Origin: Methylorubrum aminovorans
GTDB lineage: Bacteria > Pseudomonadota > Alphaproteobacteria > Rhizobiales > Beijerinckiaceae
Reading direction: 5' to 3'
NCBI RefSeq assembly: GCF_022179725.1
Contig: NZ_BPRC01000014.1
Coordinates: 1-64,000, forward strand
Length of the DNA: 64,000 nt
Both the position numbers and the translations under genes were made by a program. Below, piece after piece: positions 61,699-64,000 of the stretch. The notes beneath the pieces are model-generated. The model was given only the letters and a program-made list of their open reading frames with translations, was not told the DNA's origin and ran no database searches. Every line of letters begins with the position of its first letter. Position 1 is the stretch's first letter.

Positions 61699-62337
61699 TC
61701 ACGGAATCCCGATGATCTTGTGCGTCTGAAGCGAGAGCCGCCAGCGGGCATTCGCCCGACAATAGGCCACCGCCGCCGCGGTGTGGACGGCGGCCTCCGG
61801 CCCGTCCATGGGCTGCAGGAAATGGTGCCGGAAGGGCAGGTCCGAAAAACGCTCCGGCGCGGCCTCGGCCTCCGCCTGCGGGAAGACCAGCTTCAACTCG
61901 TCGCCCGAGGTCTGGACCAGCGGGTTGCCGGCCTTGGGGCTCACGCAGATCCAGTCGATGCCGGCCGGGGCGGGAAGCGTCCCGTTGGTCTCCACCGCGA
62001 CCTCGAAGCCGCGGGCATGGGCAGCGGCAATCAACGCCTCGTCGAGCTGCAGCAACGGCTCGCCGCCTGTGAAGACGACGTAGCGGTTGGCATCGCCCCC
62101 GGCCCAGGTCGCGGCGATGGCGTCCGCCAAGGCTTCGGCCGAGGCGAAGCGCCCGCCGCCCTCCCCGTCCATGCCGACGAAATCGGTGTCGCAGAAGCGG
62201 CAGGCGGCGCCCGCCCGGTCCTCCTCGCGGCCGGACCAGAGATTGCAGCCGGAAAACCGGCAGAACACCGCCGCGCGCCCAGCCTGGGCGCCCTCGCCCT
62301 GAAGTGTGTGGAACAGTTCCTTGACCGCGTAGGACAT
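61699..62337 (-). CDS. queE: 7-carboxy-7-deazaguanine synthase QueE
   Basis: A 212-residue radical-SAM enzyme; it contracts the QueD product to 7-carboxy-7-deazaguanine. The cluster motif is the unusual CX14CX2C (SGCNLWSGREEDRAGAACRF, then CDTDFVG) rather than CX3CX2C. This variant is known in some QueE proteins. VVFTGGEPLLQLDEALI, VAVETNGTLPAPAG and SLQTHKIIGIP are further family blocks. The start MSYAVKELFHTLQGEG matches other QueE N-termini, so the longer frame is rejected. Confidence 0.95.
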   Translation of the reverse strand: MSYAVKELFHTLQGEGAQAGRAAVFCRFSGCNLWSGREEDRAGAACRFCDTDFVGMDGEGGGRFASAEALADAIAATWAGGDANRYVVFTGGEPLLQLDEALIAAAHARGFEVAVETNGTLPAPAGIDWICVSPKAGNPLVQTSGDELKLVFPQAEAEAAPERFSDLPFRHHFLQPMDGPEAAVHTAAAVAYCRANARWRLSLQTHKIIGIP

Positions 62338-62608
62338 CGTCGCGCTTTTCTGCCAGGGCTTGCCCTTACCCTCGCCAGGCCCAGAAGACCAAGCCGCGCA
62401 CGATTTCGCGGAACGCAACCCCGGTCAGCAGCTTAACCGTGGGCAAAACCCCTTGGTCTGCCATGCTCTCGCCACGGAGGGCACGTTGATGAACGGGTCT
62501 CCTCGATCCGACGTGTTCCGGACGCATCCCTCGCGAACGTCCGGGGCCGGCAACGAAAATCCTGATCCGCGGCGTCCCGCGCCCTCACACCCTTTCGAGA
62601 TTGGCCCG

Positions 62609-64000
62609 ATGGTGAACCGTGTTTGGGGACGGCTGATCGGCACCCTCACCGCCCTCGGCCTGATGGCCGGAGCGGCCTCGGCGGTGACGGCGCCGATCCT
62701 CGTCGTCGATGCCGATTCCGGCAAGGTGCTCTACAGCCAGGGCGCGACCGACCCATGGTATCCGGCCTCGATCACGAAGCTGATGACCGCCTACGTCGCC
62801 CTCGACATGGTGCGCCAGGGCAAAGTCTCCCTCGACACGCTGCTCACGATCTCACCGGCCGCCGCCGCCGAGCCGCCCTCGAAGATGGGCTTCAAGCCGG
62901 GCACGCAGATCACCCTCGACAACGCCCTCAAGATCATCATGGTCAAGTCGGCCAACGACGTGTCTTGGGCGATCGGCGAGGGTCTCGGCGGTTCCGTCGA
63001 GGGCTTCGCCGACATGATGAACGAGACCGCGCACCGGATCGGCATGCGCGAGAGCCGCTGGTACAATCCCAACGGCCTGCCTGAGCCGCGGCAATGGACC
63101 AGCGCCCGCGACATGGCGATCCTCGCCCGCGCGCTGATGCGCGACTTCCCCAACCAGCAGGCCCTGTTCTCGATCTCGGCGATCCAGTTCGGCCGGTCGG
63201 TGATGGCCAACCATAACGGCCTGCTCGGGCGTTATCCCGGCGCCGACGGCATGAAGACCGGCTTCATCTGCTCGGGCGGCTTCAACGTGGTGGCGACCGC
63301 GACCCGCGGCGGCCGGCGCATCATCGCCGTGGTGATGGGCCAGCCGAGCGCCCGCGAGCGCGACATCAAGGCGGCCGACCTGTTCGATTACGGCTTTGCC
63401 CAGTCGGCGGGCTGGACCGCGCCGACGCTCGAATCGCTGCCGGCCTCCAGCGTCGCCACCCCGCCGGACATGCGCCCCTACATCTGCGACAAGCGCAAGC
63501 CGATGCCGGTGGACGAGGGCCCCGGCGCCCTGACCGCCAGCGGCCCCGGCGCCGACAGTGCGGCGACCCGACTCCTCGGCTCGGCCACGCCCGACGCCGC
63601 CAACCTCGCCTTCGCCGCGCTCGGCAACGCCAATGTCCGCGGGCGCACCCTGCCGCCGCGGGCGCCGCTGCAGCCGATCCCGGTCTGGATCGGCAGCAGC
63701 CCCACCGAGGGCGCGATGGCACTCGCTCGTCAGGAGCAGGAGGCGCAGGCCGCCAAACAGGCCGCGCTGGAAGCGGCCCAACGCAAGCGCGCCGAGGCCA
63801 AGGCGGCCAAGGACGCGGCCAGAGAAGCGGCCAAGCAGGCGGCCTCCGAGAAGGCCGCCAAGGCCCGCGCCGCCGCGGTAACGGCGCCGAAGCCAGCCGC
63901 GAAGACTGCGGCCAAGGAAAAGAGCGTGCCGGCCGCGACCAGCGCCTACACGGCTGTCGAGGCCGCGCCGAAGGCGGCCGCGAAGCCGGCCCACAAGCCC
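62609..64000 (+). CDS. D-alanyl-D-alanine carboxypeptidase (PBP5/6 type), 3' end outside window
   Basis: 464 codons visible. Signal peptide 1-25 (RLIGTLTALGLMAGAASA). The penicillin-binding motifs are SITK (54-57), SAN (114-116) and KTG (216-218), as in DacA-type S11 peptidases that trim peptidoglycan pentapeptides in the periplasm. After residue 330 comes a long Ala/Lys/Glu-rich coiled-coil-like tail (QEQEAQAAKQAALEAAQRKR; KAAKDAAREAAKQAASEKAA), still open at the window edge, perhaps leading to a SPOR domain. ATG 62489, in frame and with GGAGGG upstream, could add 40 residues. Confidence 0.9.
   Translation, partial: MVNRVWGRLIGTLTALGLMAGAASAVTAPILVVDADSGKVLYSQGATDPWYPASITKLMTAYVALDMVRQGKVSLDTLLTISPAAAAEPPSKMGFKPGTQITLDNALKIIMVKSANDVSWAIGEGLGGSVEGFADMMNETAHRIGMRESRWYNPNGLPEPRQWTSARDMAILARALMRDFPNQQALFSISAIQFGRSVMANHNGLLGRYPGADGMKTGFICSGGFNVVATATRGGRRIIAVVMGQPSARERDIKAADLFDYGFAQSAGWTAPTLESLPASSVATPPDMRPYICDKRKPMPVDEGPGALTASGPGADSAATRLLGSATPDAANLAFAALGNANVRGRTLPPRAPLQPIPVWIGSSPTEGAMALARQEQEAQAAKQAALEAAQRKRAEAKAAKDAAREAAKQAASEKAAKARAAAVTAPKPAAKTAAKEKSVPAATSAYTAVEAAPKAAAKPAHKP

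Overview
The window is high-GC alphaproteobacterial DNA, most likely from Methylobacterium/Methylorubrum (M. extorquens group). The judgement rests on gene content: duplicated formyl-CoA:oxalate CoA-transferases, oxalyl-CoA decarboxylase, OxlT-type antiporters, HWE-family histidine kinase, paired DUF2778 proteins, and small intergenic repeats typical of Rhizobiales. No database search was possible, so species is an inference.

Layout. 1-6140 is an accessory, partly AT-rich stretch: the end of an IS1182-type insertion sequence, a small exported protein, a GT2 glycosyltransferase, a protein of tandem FD repeats, a collagen-like/Hint-domain protein and a broken TniQ-like gene. 6462-9325 is a TonB receptor plus DUF4198 periplasmic protein (candidate metal uptake). 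9541-15450 holds two large divergent sensor kinases. 15522-20154 carries a DUF1269 protein, oleate hydratase and a DUF2778 protein. 20337-26873 is a complete urease operon in the order ureE-F-AB-C-G-D, followed by urtA. 26951-30620 is a cobalamin-riboswitch-controlled TonB receptor coupled to a membrane acyltransferase-like protein. 30942-33816 has a second DUF2778 protein, NTF2-like, OsmC and PAS proteins.

33925-48230 is an oxalate island: two CoA-transferases (frc), oxalyl-CoA decarboxylase (oxc), two oxalate/formate antiporters, a GntR/FCD regulator, and five genes of no known oxalate role (a CBS protein, a 97-aa protein, a 615-aa P-loop kinase-like protein, a one-helix membrane protein, a 68-aa acidic protein). 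Six copies of a 17-bp inverted repeat (TGGYAT-N5-ATRCCA, 0 to 3 mismatches) lie upstream of genes in and beside this island, one of them between the regulator and the second frc. I read this as one regulon, and the unknown genes as candidate new parts of oxalate metabolism. This is the best candidate here for an undescribed system.

48743-55260 is a glycoconjugate-type cluster (GT4, GT2, MurG-like, GT2, PIG-L deacetylase) with small hydrophilic proteins embedded. 55383-64000 holds a divergent AraC/MFS pair, queC-queD, a YoaK/DUF1275 membrane protein, a LysR regulator, small membrane proteins, queE, and the start of a D,D-carboxypeptidase that runs off the window.

No tRNA, rRNA or CRISPR array was seen. 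A family of about 70-105 bp hairpin repeats occurs six times between genes.
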